Source: Paracoccus albus
GTDB lineage: Bacteria > Pseudomonadota > Alphaproteobacteria > Rhodobacterales > Rhodobacteraceae
Length of the DNA: 64,000 nucleotides
Direction of reading: 5' to 3'
NCBI RefSeq assembly: GCF_027913035.1
Contig: NZ_CP115775.1
Span: 1,612,001 to 1,676,000 of the forward strand
Shown here: one piece after another, positions 1 through 8,823 of the stretch
Numbering within the stretch: position 1 is the stretch's first letter
How the letters are laid out: the number at the start of each line of letters is the position of its first letter
Program-made: the position numbers and the translations under genes
The notes under the pieces: model-generated
The model's input: only the letters and a program-made list of their open reading frames with translations
Told to the model about the DNA's origin: nothing
The model's database searches: none

Positions 1-168
1 TTCCATGCCCGAGCGGGGCTGAAACGGCCCCTCTGGCTGTTCCTTCCCCGGATCGAAATTCACTGTCATGTACCAATGCCCCGCCTCGTGATCTGTCCGC
101 ACGAGCCGAAAAACGAAAAAACCGCCAAAGGTCAGCGACCCCGGCGGCTTGCCCATTTCTCCCAGCAT
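1..168 (-). CDS. Hypothetical protein, 3' end beyond window edge
   Basis: An open frame on the minus strand starts at ATG 168 (or the in-frame ATG at 156, which has GGGAG just upstream) and runs to base 1 without a stop, so only the first 52-56 residues are visible. The protein begins MLGEMGKPPG and continues with an aromatic, beta-strand-like stretch (GGFFVFRLVR, then GHWYMTVNF). I do not recognise the family. Codon use looks coding, with GC-rich third positions. It is divergent from the membrane-protein gene at 595, across a 426-base gap. Confidence 0.5.
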   Translation of the reverse strand, partial: MLGEMGKPPGSLTFGGFFVFRLVRTDHEAGHWYMTVNFDPGKEQPEGPFQPRSGME

Positions 169-475
169 GGGAAATTTCTACTTTAGGGCGTTCGGTAAGT
201 CAATGACGCAATTTTTAATTGTTCCAGCGATAGCACCAATTCCCTGCACACACTGCCCAAACTGGCGATGCAACACCACAGTGCATGACCGCGCAACACC
301 CGACGCAAAAGCCTGCAATCCAACGAATCAGCGGGCGCAAGGAACACAACGAAACCTGACAAAATTTACGATGACGTTGGCCAGCGGCAAAGCCGTCACG
401 CTTCATGAAACATCTGCCTCTCGCAAGGGCCCGGATAAGTCATAACTGAAAATCAGAATTATATTTCTATACTTA

Positions 476-500
476 TATCAATATGATAAGATCGGTATCA
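476..500. promoter_or_regulatory. Three TATCA half-sites in the 169-594 intergenic stretch
   Basis: The 426 bases between 169 and 594 hold no convincing gene. The stretch 440-500 is AT-rich against its surroundings. It contains TATCA (476-480), its inverted copy TGATA (484-488) and TATCA again (496-500), so either adjacent pair makes an inverted repeat. It lies about 100 bases upstream of the gene at 595. A regulator site or promoter is plausible, but no regulator can be named from the sequence. Confidence 0.25.
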
Positions 501-594
501 TTCGATGGTCAGGATCTGCCCAACCTGATCGCGACCGGTGGAGATCGATCGTTCGTACACGCAAACGACCGATTAAGAGAATATTGGGGGCGTA

Positions 595-981
595 ATGAAA
601 TCAATACCGAAGCTTTTCTTTGCCGCAGCTGCGATCTTCGCGCTTTGCGGAATGGTCTGGGGCATCGTCATGTCAGCCAGCGGAAATCACATGATGGCGC
701 CCGCTCACGGGCACCTCAACCTGATCGGTTTCGTGGCGATGGCGGTTTTCGGGACCTACTACGCCCTGACGCCGCAGGCGGCAGAAAGCTCACTCGCCCG
801 CACGCATTATGCGATTTCAGTTCTGGCAGTGGTCGTCATGGTGCCGGGCATCGCAATGGCAATTTCCGCTCAGCAAGAACTGTTGGCGAAGATCGGATCG
901 CTGCTGGCACTCGTCGCCATGGCGATTTTCGCCCTTATGGTGTTTCGCCACGGGGTTGGGCCGCGGGACCAGTCACCGTAA
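595..981 (+). CDS. Small membrane protein, haem-copper oxidase subunit I-like
   Basis: A 128-residue integral membrane protein with four likely transmembrane helices (about residues 7-27, 41-61, 73-93 and 99-117). The segment HGHLNLIGFVAMAVFGTYY near residues 40-58 resembles helices of cytochrome oxidase/NorB subunit I, where a His in such a helix binds haem. Small stand-alone proteins of this kind are usually annotated as cytochrome oxidase-like or hypothetical. ATG 595 follows a weak GGGGGCGTA stretch. No oxidase genes are adjacent, so any redox or sensing role is inference. It is followed by the convergent gene ending at 1042. Confidence 0.7.
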   Translation: MKSIPKLFFAAAAIFALCGMVWGIVMSASGNHMMAPAHGHLNLIGFVAMAVFGTYYALTPQAAESSLARTHYAISVLAVVVMVPGIAMAISAQQELLAKIGSLLALVAMAIFALMVFRHGVGPRDQSP

Positions 982-1041
982 CTTCACAGGGCCACCCTTG
1001 ACCAGGACGGCCCCGCATCGCCTTGCGCTTCATGCAGCGGC

Positions 1042-1491
1042 TCAGGCTGTATCCGTCTTGCCGCCCTCGGCCTTGGCGCGTGCTTCATTCGCGGCAGCTA
1101 CCGCATTCGCTGCTTCATCCTGCACCTGCTGGGCATAGGCGACCATGTTCGCGGCATAGGCCTCATACCAGTCTGCCGTATCCTCGGCCTGCATGGTCTC
1201 TGCCTTTTTGCGGACTTCTTCACTCTTGGCTTTCAGCTTGGCAACCTCTCCATCCCATTCGGTCTTGGCGGTTTCCCACTGCGCTTTCACCTGGTCGCTG
1301 GCATCGTTGAAATAATCCTTCACCTGCGCCTTCAGGTCGTCATCGCGCTTTTGCGCATTGGCCATCCAGGTCTTCGCGCTGTCGATCATCTCTTCGCTGC
1401 GATTGCCAAGCTCTTCCTGCCATTTCGCGGCGCGCTTTTCGAATTCCTGCGCGTTGCGGGACAAGGTGGCGAACATATCGGAAAGTTTCAT
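1042..1491 (-). CDS. Alpha-helical coiled-coil protein, phasin-like in character
   Basis: A 149-residue, highly charged, almost entirely helical protein beginning MKLSDMFATLSRNAQEFEKR. Long Ala/Lys/Glu-rich heptads run from about residue 10 to 140, with no membrane segment or signal peptide. ATG 1491 is chosen because GAGGA lies eight bases upstream; an upstream start at 1545 would add 18 residues unlike the rest. Composition is reminiscent of phasins or stress-related coiled-coil proteins, but there is no defining motif. It lies downstream of the mltG terminator and is transcribed in the same direction. Confidence 0.75.
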   Translation of the reverse strand: MKLSDMFATLSRNAQEFEKRAAKWQEELGNRSEEMIDSAKTWMANAQKRDDDLKAQVKDYFNDASDQVKAQWETAKTEWDGEVAKLKAKSEEVRKKAETMQAEDTADWYEAYAANMVAYAQQVQDEAANAVAAANEARAKAEGGKTDTA

Positions 1492-1549
1492 CGGAAAAAT
1501 CCTCGGCTGTGTATCACGATGCGGAAACCGCTTGATGCACAACATAAAA

Positions 1550-1574
1550 CCCCGCCCGGAAGTTCCGCGCGGGG
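1550..1574 (-). terminator. Rho-independent terminator of fabF-mltG
   Basis: A long GC stem with one mismatch (outer arms CCCCGC and GCGGGG, inner arms GGAA and TTCC) is followed on the minus strand by TTTTATGTT. It sits 30 bases beyond the mltG stop. Confidence 0.7.
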
Positions 1575-1604
1575 CTCAAGGAAATCAGACGGATAGGCGA
1601 AAAC

Positions 1605-2768
1605 TCAGCCGCCGCTGGCCGAGCCTCGCTGCGCCTCGATTTCACGCCAGCGGGCAACGGCCGCATTGTGTTCCTCCAGTGTCCGGGAAAACTGGTGCCC
1701 GCCAGAGCCGTCGGCGACAAAGAAGATATAATCGGTATCCGCCGGATTAAGCGCCGCCTGAATGGCTGCGCGTCCGGGGTTGGCGATGGGTGTCGGCGGC
1801 AAGCCGTCGATCTGATAGGTGTTCCAATCGGTGCGCGTATCCAGTTCCGACCGGCGCAAACCCCGATCCAGAACCCCCCGCCCCTCGGTCACGCCATAGA
1901 TGACGGTCGGGTCGGTTTCCAACCGCATCCCTTGCTCCAGCCGGTTCACGAAAACACTGGCAACCGTCTCACGCTCATCAGGAATACCGGTTTCCTTCTC
2001 GACGATAGAGGCCATGATCAACGCCTCTTCCGGCGTCTCATAGGGCAGCCCGAACGGACGCGCATCCCATGCCTCTTGCAAAATAATGGTCTGGCGGTTT
2101 GCCATCTGCGCCAGCAGGTCGCTGCGGCTCGCCCCGTTCGCGACATCATAGCTGTCCGGCGCAAGCGTGCCCTCTGCCGGCACCTCTGACACCTCACCGC
2201 TCAGGAAATCGGCACGCTTCAGCGCCTCCACGATCTGCCAGCTGGTCACCCCCTCGGCCACGGCGATGCGAAGCCGCGCGTCCGGCTGTTCTTCGGCAGA
2301 CAGGATCGCTTCGGGTGCATCCTCGACCGCCGGATCATATTTGACCCGCTCTTCGTAAGCCCCGGTTTCGGGGTTGATGTCGCGCAACACGACGGAATCG
2401 GCGCGAACACCGACGCGATAGATCACCTCTGTCCCGCAGGTCGAAGGACCACCGGCGGTAATCGCGGCGACAATATCCTCCATGCTCGATCCCGCGGGCA
2501 CGAGGTAAGAGCCGAATTTCAGATCCCGCGACTTCCCGGCCTGATCGGCACCGGCACGGAAGATATAGGCATTCGTGATCGCGCCCTGTTCCTGAAGCGT
2601 CTTACTGACCGCGGTCAGGCTGGCACCGCGCGGCACCTGCACGCATTGCGCAATCGCACTGGGGCCTTCGCCCTGATACTGCGCCTTGGCCCATGCCACC
2701 GCCGCTGCCACCGCGATCAGCAGGACAATGGCCAGCGTCAGGAATGTCGAGACAATGTTTTTCCACAT
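1605..2768 (-). CDS. mltG: Endolytic murein transglycosylase MltG
   Basis: This 387-residue protein belongs to the YceG/MltG family, which cuts nascent glycan strands at the inner membrane and is thought to set glycan length. Residues 7-29 form a single N-terminal transmembrane anchor and the rest is periplasmic. The catalytic region holds SIVEKETGIPDERETVASVF, with the conserved Glu at residue 257. It starts one base after the fabF stop, so the two genes form one operon, an order common in Rhodobacterales. Length and domain content are normal. Confidence 0.95.
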   Translation of the reverse strand: MWKNIVSTFLTLAIVLLIAVAAAVAWAKAQYQGEGPSAIAQCVQVPRGASLTAVSKTLQEQGAITNAYIFRAGADQAGKSRDLKFGSYLVPAGSSMEDIVAAITAGGPSTCGTEVIYRVGVRADSVVLRDINPETGAYEERVKYDPAVEDAPEAILSAEEQPDARLRIAVAEGVTSWQIVEALKRADFLSGEVSEVPAEGTLAPDSYDVANGASRSDLLAQMANRQTIILQEAWDARPFGLPYETPEEALIMASIVEKETGIPDERETVASVFVNRLEQGMRLETDPTVIYGVTEGRGVLDRGLRRSELDTRTDWNTYQIDGLPPTPIANPGRAAIQAALNPADTDYIFFVADGSGGHQFSRTLEEHNAAVARWREIEAQRGSASGG

Positions 2769-2769
2769 A

Positions 2770-4032
2770 TCAGTCGCGGACCTTCCCCACGATCAGGCAG
2801 GCATTCGTGCCGCCAAAACCAAAGCTGTTTGACAGCGCCACATCAATTTTGCGTTTCACCGCCTTGTTCGGCGCCAGATCAAGCGTCGGTTCGACCGCCG
2901 GGTTATCAAGGTTGATTGTCGGCGGCGCGACCTGATCGCGCACGGCGAGGATGCAGAAAATCGCCTCGACCGAACCGGCGGCGCCAAGCAAGTGCCCGAT
3001 GCTGGATTTCGTCGAAGACATGGTCACATCCCTGGCATGATCGCCCAGCAGGCGCTCTACCGCGCCCAGCTCAATCGTATCTGCCATAGTCGAGGTGCCA
3101 TGTGCATTCACATAATCGACATCGGCAGCTTCCAGCCCGCCATTCTTCAGCGCCGCCTGCATGGCCCGATAGCCTCCATCGCCATCTTCGGACGGGGCGG
3201 TGATGTGATAGGCATCGCCCGACAGACCATAGCCAAGAACCTCGGCATAGATCTTCGCGCCACGCGCCTTGGCGTGTTCATATTCCTCCAGCACGACCAC
3301 GCCCGCGCCCTCGCCCATGACAAAGCCATCACGGTCATCGTCATAGGGACGGCTGGCGGCCTGCGGATCATCGGCGCGCTTGGTCGACAAGGCCTTGCAG
3401 GCGTTGAAGCCCGCAATCCCGATTTCGCTGATCGGGCTTTCGGCCCCGCCCGCGACCATGATATCAGCGTCGCCCAGCATGATCAGCCGCGCTGCGTCGC
3501 CAATCGCGTGGGCGCCGGTCGAACAGGCGGTCACCACCGAATGGTTCGGCCCCTTGAACCCGAACCGGATGGAGACCTGACCGGAAATAAGGTTAATCAG
3601 CGAACCGGGGATGAAAAACGGAGAAACGCGCTTCGGCCCCTTCTCCTTGATCAGCACGGCGGTTTCGGCAATCGTCGTCAGCCCGCCGATCCCCGAGCCG
3701 ATCATCACCCCGGCACGCAGCTTTTCATCATCCGAAAGATCCTCGACCCCGGCGTCGCGAACGGCCTGTGTGGCAGCGGCCATGCCGTAGAGGATAAAGT
3801 CATCGACCTTGCGGCGGTCCTTGGGCTCCATCCAGTCGTCCGGGTTGAACGTGCCGTCGCAGCCGTCACCGAAGGGAATTTCGCAGGCATATTTCGTAAC
3901 CACGTTTTCGGCATCGAAACGCGTTATCGGACCGGCACCTGACTGACCTTCCAGCAGGCGCCCCCAGGTTTCTTCAACGCCAGAGGCCAGCGGCGTGACC
4001 ATTCCCAGACCGGTGACAACAACCCTGCGCAT
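2770..4032 (-). CDS. fabF: Beta-ketoacyl-ACP synthase II
   Basis: FabF condenses malonyl-ACP with acyl-ACP in fatty acid elongation. The 420-residue protein shows the nucleophile in VTACSTGAHAIG (Cys170) and the two catalytic His motifs, NAHGTST and SSIGHLLGAAG, further on. ATG 4032 is chosen over the in-frame TTG at 4035, with AAGGA about ten bases upstream. acpP, often the preceding gene, is not here; instead an MDR oxidoreductase lies 122 bases upstream. It is cotranscribed with mltG. Confidence 0.95.
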   Translation of the reverse strand: MRRVVVTGLGMVTPLASGVEETWGRLLEGQSGAGPITRFDAENVVTKYACEIPFGDGCDGTFNPDDWMEPKDRRKVDDFILYGMAAATQAVRDAGVEDLSDDEKLRAGVMIGSGIGGLTTIAETAVLIKEKGPKRVSPFFIPGSLINLISGQVSIRFGFKGPNHSVVTACSTGAHAIGDAARLIMLGDADIMVAGGAESPISEIGIAGFNACKALSTKRADDPQAASRPYDDDRDGFVMGEGAGVVVLEEYEHAKARGAKIYAEVLGYGLSGDAYHITAPSEDGDGGYRAMQAALKNGGLEAADVDYVNAHGTSTMADTIELGAVERLLGDHARDVTMSSTKSSIGHLLGAAGSVEAIFCILAVRDQVAPPTINLDNPAVEPTLDLAPNKAVKRKIDVALSNSFGFGGTNACLIVGKVRD

Positions 4033-4153
4033 CAATAATCATCCTTATTTCGCCCGAAATTTCAGACCTGATACACAGGCGTGCGGCCACGCGCAACGCT
4101 GCGTTGCCTTTCGCGTCAGGCTCATTCCGAAGATTATGTGGCAGACCCCGGCA

Positions 4154-5164
4154 CTATTCTTTCGCCATCTCGACGATGACCTTACCCTTGGCCCGCCCGG
4201 ATTCCAGATAGGCCATTGCCTCTTTCATCTCGGCGAAGGGAAAAACCCGGTCGACAACGGGTTGCAACCGGCCAGCTTCGATCAGCCCTGCAAGCGCCGC
4301 CAGATCCGGCCCGCTCGGGCGCATGAACAGGAAGCGATAGTTGGCATCATTTTTTCTGGCTTCCTTTCGCAAATTTCTGGAAATAAACCAGAAAACTGTC
4401 GCCATCATCGGCCCCATATCCAGATCTTTCCGCGCTGTCTGCGGCTCTGGCAGGGCGGCCACCGAAACCACCGTCGCGCCCGGTTTAACGATAGCAAAAG
4501 CGTCAGTCAGATCATCGCCGCCCGTCAGGTCGAGCGCACCGTCCATATCGCTCAGCCGGTCGCGAAACCTCTGCGATGTATAGTCGATGACCTCGTCGGC
4601 GCCCAACCGTTCGACCAATTCCCGCCCACGAGGGGAAGCCGTCGTCGCGACCTCTGCCCCCAGCGATTTGGCGATCTGAATGGCGAATGTGCCCACCCCG
4701 CCCGCTCCGGCAGAGATGAACACGCGACTGCCGGGTTTCAGCCCGATCTCATCGCGCAGCGCCTGCAGTGCGGTCAACCCGGCCAGCGGCACACCAGCCG
4801 CATCAGACAGGCTCAGCGCATCCGGCACACGCGCCAGGAATTTCGCTGGCACGACGGCATATTCGGCAAAGGCACCCATCTTGTCCTTGGGCATCCGCGC
4901 AAAGACGCGATCACCGGGCGCAAATTTGCTGACGCCCTCTCCGACGGATTCGACAATGCCCGACAACTCACTTCCCATCACCGTCGGCAAAGGAAAGCGC
5001 AGAATGGCCTTCAGCTTGCCTTCGCGGATCTTGTAATCGACCGGGTTCAGACCCGCCGCATGAACCTTGACCAGCACCTCGTCCCTGCCGGGCTGGGGTC
5101 TCTCGACCTCTCGGAACTCCGACGCTGTCGGCCCGCCATATTCCGTCATCACGAAAGCTTCCAT
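4154..5164 (-). CDS. NADP-dependent MDR oxidoreductase, quinone reductase-like
   Basis: A 336-residue medium-chain dehydrogenase/reductase. The N-terminal GroES-like half contains GLNPVDYKIREG and GSELSGIVESVGEGV. The Rossmann half has the nucleotide motif AGAGGVGTFAIQIAKSLGAEV near residue 145. The zinc-binding Cys/His set of true alcohol dehydrogenases is absent, so it fits the NADPH:quinone reductase branch. Substrate is unknown. It lies between fabF (same strand) and a divergent aminotransferase, and no operon partner is evident. Confidence 0.85.
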   Translation of the reverse strand: MEAFVMTEYGGPTASEFREVERPQPGRDEVLVKVHAAGLNPVDYKIREGKLKAILRFPLPTVMGSELSGIVESVGEGVSKFAPGDRVFARMPKDKMGAFAEYAVVPAKFLARVPDALSLSDAAGVPLAGLTALQALRDEIGLKPGSRVFISAGAGGVGTFAIQIAKSLGAEVATTASPRGRELVERLGADEVIDYTSQRFRDRLSDMDGALDLTGGDDLTDAFAIVKPGATVVSVAALPEPQTARKDLDMGPMMATVFWFISRNLRKEARKNDANYRFLFMRPSGPDLAALAGLIEAGRLQPVVDRVFPFAEMKEAMAYLESGRAKGKVIVEMAKE

Positions 5165-5345
5165 TTTCAGCTTTTCCCTTTGATCCGCCGCGCATCACTT
5201 TGTTGAAATCAAAGCGCGACGACGCGTTCGTTCAAGCCCGCCTTGCCTGAATTTGACGCCACGTCGTATAAAAACAGGTCAGCCCTATTGACTTACCATC
5301 CGCGCTGCACAATCCCTGAACACGAGAGTTTGGGAGGACGACTCA

Positions 5346-6554
5346 GTGAACTGGAATCAGATACTTGCCGGCCGCATGTCACGCCTGAAGGCATCCGAAA
5401 TCCGAGAGCTTTTGAAGCTGCTGGATCAGCCTGACATCATCTCTTTCGCGGGCGGAATCCCAGACCCGGCGCTGTTTCCAGCCGAAGCCTTTCGCAAGGC
5501 GATGACCCAGGCCCTGTCAGATCAGCACTACGCGACCTCGCTGCAATATTCGGTCAGTGAAGGTTACGGCCCGCTGCGCGACTGGATTGCGGAACAGATG
5601 GGCGTGATCGGCGTGCCCTGCACCCGCGACAACATCCTGATCACCTCCGGTTCGCAGCAGGCACTGGATTATCTTGGCAAACTGATGCTTTCCCCCGGCG
5701 ATACGGCCCTTGTCGGCTGGCCGACCTATCTGGGTGCCCTGGGCGCGTTCAACGCGTATGAGCCGAACTACGCCCCACTCATTCCCGGCGACAATCGGCC
5801 CGCGCAGGATTACCGCGATGCAGCGCAGGCCGCTGGCGGGCGGGTCAAATTCGCCTATCTGTCAGCTGACTTCGCCAACCCGACCGGCATCACGACCGAT
5901 CAGGCGGGAAGAGAGAAGCTGCTGGATCTCGCAGATGATCTCGACATCGCTGTTATAGAAGATGCAGCGTATCAGACCCTGCGCTATGACGGCCAGCCGG
6001 TGCCCCCGATCCTTGCAACGGAAATCGCGCGCGAAGGAAATATCAATGACTGCCGCACGATATACAGCGGCTCCTTCTCCAAGACGCTGGCGCCGGGGCT
6101 GCGCATCGGATGGGTCTGCGCCGCGCAAGAAGTGATCGGCCGGCTCGTGCTGATGAAGCAGGCCGCCGACCTGCACAGTTCTACCCTGAACCAGATCGCC
6201 ACCCATATCGTCGCGCGCGACCATTTCGCCGACCATGTTCCCATGCTGCGCCAGACCTATGGCAAACGGCGCGACCTGATGCTGGACGCACTGGAACGCG
6301 AAATGCCCGAGGGTGTCACATGGACAAAACCAGAAGGCGGCATGTTCGTCTGGCTGACCCTGCCCGAAGGCACAGACGGGGCAGAGCTTCTGGCACGGTC
6401 CCTGAAAACCGAACGCATCGCCTTTGTGCCGGGCCATGCCTTCCATCCCGACGGATCGGGGCGCAACACCATCCGCCTCAGCTTCACGCTGCATGACAAG
6501 GCAATGGTCGATGAGGGAATCGCGAGGCTGGGCAGACTGCTGCGCGCCGTCTAG
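5346..6554 (+). CDS. PLP-dependent aminotransferase, MocR/LysN-like class I
   Basis: A 402-residue fold-type I aminotransferase of the branch that includes 2-aminoadipate aminotransferase and the effector domains of MocR regulators; no HTH domain is attached. The PLP lysine is Lys246 in SGSFSKTLAPGLRIGW, and the cofactor-binding ANPTG lies at 177-181. The start is GTG 5346, supported by GGGAGG nine bases upstream. Amino donor and acceptor cannot be told from sequence. Its 3' end overlaps the convergent ArsR gene by four bases. Confidence 0.88.
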   Translation: MNWNQILAGRMSRLKASEIRELLKLLDQPDIISFAGGIPDPALFPAEAFRKAMTQALSDQHYATSLQYSVSEGYGPLRDWIAEQMGVIGVPCTRDNILITSGSQQALDYLGKLMLSPGDTALVGWPTYLGALGAFNAYEPNYAPLIPGDNRPAQDYRDAAQAAGGRVKFAYLSADFANPTGITTDQAGREKLLDLADDLDIAVIEDAAYQTLRYDGQPVPPILATEIAREGNINDCRTIYSGSFSKTLAPGLRIGWVCAAQEVIGRLVLMKQAADLHSSTLNQIATHIVARDHFADHVPMLRQTYGKRRDLMLDALEREMPEGVTWTKPEGGMFVWLTLPEGTDGAELLARSLKTERIAFVPGHAFHPDGSGRNTIRLSFTLHDKAMVDEGIARLGRLLRAV

Positions 6555-6853
6555 ACCGCAGCCGCCAGCACGGCATCCAGCAGACCGGGAAAACGCGCAT
6601 CGAGTTCATCGCGGCGCAGCCGGTTCATATGCGATACGCCCTCATTACGGGACATGATGACCCCGGCGTCGCGTAAAACGCGGAAATGATGCGACATGCT
6701 CGATTTCGGGCGACCGCCGTCAAGGGCGCTGCAACTTGCCTCATCCTCATGGGCAAGCTGACGCACGATGTCCAGACGTATCGGGTCGCTCAGCGCGTGC
6801 AGCACATCGGATATGACCACATCTTCGATTTCAGGATGTTTGAACGAACGCAT
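6551..6853 (-). CDS. ArsR-family transcriptional regulator
   Basis: A 100-residue winged-helix regulator beginning MRSFKHPEIEDV. DNA-recognition helix residues lie in SSMSHHFRVLRDAGVI. The usual metal motif ELCVCDL is missing, so a metal sensor is unlikely; this kind often senses redox or organic ligands. In-frame starts also exist at 6871 (ATG) and 6883 (TTG). It is divergent from the Old Yellow Enzyme gene, with a perfect palindrome between them, which suggests it represses both. Confidence 0.85.
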   Translation of the reverse strand: MRSFKHPEIEDVVISDVLHALSDPIRLDIVRQLAHEDEASCSALDGGRPKSSMSHHFRVLRDAGVIMSRNEGVSHMNRLRRDELDARFPGLLDAVLAAAV

Positions 6854-6890
6854 CTGCACGTCTTGACACATCTTCCGGCACAAGTCTATT

Positions 6891-6908
6891 GTTCGATTAT
6901 ATTCGAAC
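6891..6908. promoter_or_regulatory. Palindromic operator between ArsR regulator and OYE gene
   Basis: The perfect inverted repeat GTTCGA (6891-6896), six-base AT spacer, TCGAAC (6903-6908) lies in the 84-base divergent gap. A possible -10 (TAATAT, 6914-6919) follows for the OYE gene, so a bound dimer would block its promoter. This is the expected size and place for an ArsR operator. Confidence 0.6.
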
Positions 6909-6937
6909 TATGGTAATATTCCAAAAGGAGCCACCAC

Positions 6938-8038
6938 ATGCCGGGTCTCTTCGATCCCCTCACCCTGCGCGGTCTGACCTTGCGCAACCGCATCGCCGTC
7001 TCGCCCATGTGCCAGTATTCGGCAACCGACGGGCTGGCCAATGAATGGCACAGCGCCCATCTGGCCGGTCTGGCGCGCGGCGGCGCGGGTCTTGTGACCA
7101 TCGAGGCAACCGGGGTGACACCCGAAGGCCGCATCACCCCCGGCTGTCTCGGGTTGTGGAACGATGCACAGGCAGAGGCACTGGCCCCCATGGTCGCCGA
7201 AATCGGCAAATTCGGGGCAGCTTCTGGCATCCAGCTTGGGCATGCCGGACGCAAGGCCAGTGCCAATTCGCCGTGGGAGGGTGACGATCACATCCCGGAC
7301 AGCGACCCGCGCAGTTGGCAGACCATCGCGCCATCACCCATTGCCTTTGGTGACGAACTTCCCAAGGTCCCGCGCGAGATGACTCTGGACGATATCGCAA
7401 GGGTGCAACAAAGCTTTGTCGATGCCACGATCCGCGCCAATGAGATCGGTCTGGATAACCTGTTGCTGCATTTCGCGCATGGCTATCTGGGGCAGAGCTT
7501 TCTGTCGCGCCACTCGAACAACCGCACGGATGCCTATGGCGGCAGCGCTGAAAACCGTGCCCGCTTTCTTGTCGAAACCGTAGCCGCCGTTCGCAAGGTG
7601 TGGCCGGAAGACAAACCACTTTGCGCGCGGATCGGCGTCATCGAGTTTGACGGGCAGGACGAGGAAACGCTGGCCGAGGCAATAGATGCGATCCGGAAAC
7701 TCAAGGCTGAGGGGCTCGATCTAGTCGATGTCAGCATGGGCTTTTCGACACCCGAAGCGAATATACCCTGGGGTCCGGGTTTTCTGGCCCCGACGGCAGG
7801 CCGCGTTCGTCAGGAAACCGGGCTGCCGACCACCACGTCCTGGTATATCAGCCAGCCGGAACAGGCAGATGAGCTGATCCGAAAAGAACAGGTGGATCTG
7901 ATTTCGCTGGGCCGTCCGCTGCTGGCAAATCCGCATTGGCCCTATGAGGCCGCGCAGAAACTAGGCGTCGAGAACCCGGCATGGACAACCCTGCCCGCGC
8001 CTTATGCGCATTGGCTTCAGCGTTATCGCGCGGCCTGA
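6938..8038 (+). CDS. NADH:flavin oxidoreductase, Old Yellow Enzyme family (YqjM-like)
   Basis: A 366-residue FMN-dependent TIM-barrel ene-reductase. The N terminus has the class feature SPMCQYSATDG, whose Cys tunes FMN redox potential, and GHAGRKAS follows near residue 106. These enzymes reduce activated C=C bonds of electrophiles. AAAGGAG lies eight bases before ATG 6938. Control by the divergent ArsR regulator would fit an electrophile-inducible detoxification pair. The last 16 bases overlap the convergent hydratase gene. Confidence 0.92.
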   Translation: MPGLFDPLTLRGLTLRNRIAVSPMCQYSATDGLANEWHSAHLAGLARGGAGLVTIEATGVTPEGRITPGCLGLWNDAQAEALAPMVAEIGKFGAASGIQLGHAGRKASANSPWEGDDHIPDSDPRSWQTIAPSPIAFGDELPKVPREMTLDDIARVQQSFVDATIRANEIGLDNLLLHFAHGYLGQSFLSRHSNNRTDAYGGSAENRARFLVETVAAVRKVWPEDKPLCARIGVIEFDGQDEETLAEAIDAIRKLKAEGLDLVDVSMGFSTPEANIPWGPGFLAPTAGRVRQETGLPTTTSWYISQPEQADELIRKEQVDLISLGRPLLANPHWPYEAAQKLGVENPAWTTLPAPYAHWLQRYRAA

Positions 8039-8823
8039 CCCTGCTGCCAACGCGGCTTGCGCTTTTCGAAGAAGGCGGCGATGCCCTCGGGTGCCTCGTC
8101 GCCTTCCCACATCGCGATCAGCCGGTCGATGCTATGCTCTATCATAGCGGAATCGATGCGCGGACCAAGGGCGCGCGCCAGCCGCTTGGCCTCTGCCACC
8201 GCGCCGGGGGCGCAAAGCAGATAGGGCGCGACTTCTTCCTCGACAAGGGCATCCAGATCCTCGACGTCGGCCAGCCGCGCGACAAGGTTCAGCGTCACAG
8301 CCTCTTCGGCGTCGAAGATGCGGCCTGACATGAACACGCGCCGTGCCTTGTCCTCTCCCATCCGGGCCAGAACATAGGGGCCGATTGTGGCTGGGATCAG
8401 ACCCAGCTTCGTTTCGGTCAGGCCGAACTTTGCTGTCCGTGCCGCGATGACCACATCGCAGACGGACATCATGCCCACACCGCCGCCAAACGCATTGCCC
8501 TGCACCCGGCCGATCACCGGCTTGGCCATCGTGTTCATTGCCATCAGCATGTCGGCCAGTTGCCGCGCGCCCGCCCGACGGGTTTCGGCATCCGCCGAAA
8601 TCTGTTCGCGCATCCAGCCCAGATCGCCCCCGGCGCAAAAGGTCGGCCCGTCAGCCGCCAGTACCACCACGCGGACCTTATCATCATGGCCCAACCGGCT
8701 CGCGGCGGCCGTCAGCTCTTCCAGCATCTTCGCGGACAGCGCATTGTGCTTTTCTGACCGGGCCAGCCACAGCGTCGCAACCCCGCGATCATCGCTTTCG
8801 ATCCTGATGGTTTCATAGCTCAT
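8023..8823 (-). CDS. liuC: Methylglutaconyl-CoA hydratase, crotonase family
   Basis: A 266-residue crotonase with the oxyanion-hole segments CAGGDLGWM (about 65-73) and GNAFGGGVGMMSVCD (about 109-123). By position, as last gene of the leucine operon after HMG-CoA lyase, it should hydrate 3-methylglutaconyl-CoA to HMG-CoA. Sequence alone proves only an enoyl-CoA hydratase/isomerase. Its start overlaps the lyase stop by four bases (ATGA), implying translational coupling. Confidence 0.88.
   Translation of the reverse strand: MSYETIRIESDDRGVATLWLARSEKHNALSAKMLEELTAAASRLGHDDKVRVVVLAADGPTFCAGGDLGWMREQISADAETRRAGARQLADMLMAMNTMAKPVIGRVQGNAFGGGVGMMSVCDVVIAARTAKFGLTETKLGLIPATIGPYVLARMGEDKARRVFMSGRIFDAEEAVTLNLVARLADVEDLDALVEEEVAPYLLCAPGAVAEAKRLARALGPRIDSAMIEHSIDRLIAMWEGDEAPEGIAAFFEKRKPRWQQGQAAR

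Noticed and set aside
483-1001. 172-codon frame overlapping the membrane protein gene
   Set aside because: Arg/Gly-rich out-of-frame shadow; the 595 frame encodes a convincing membrane protein.
4100-4117. GCAACGC-T-GCGTTGC inverted repeat behind the MDR gene as a terminator
   Set aside because: A one-base loop and no T-run; too weak to call.
3995-5206. 403-codon open frame on the plus strand across fabF upstream DNA and the MDR gene
   Set aside because: Composition is that of an antisense shadow; the MDR gene opposite is clearly real.
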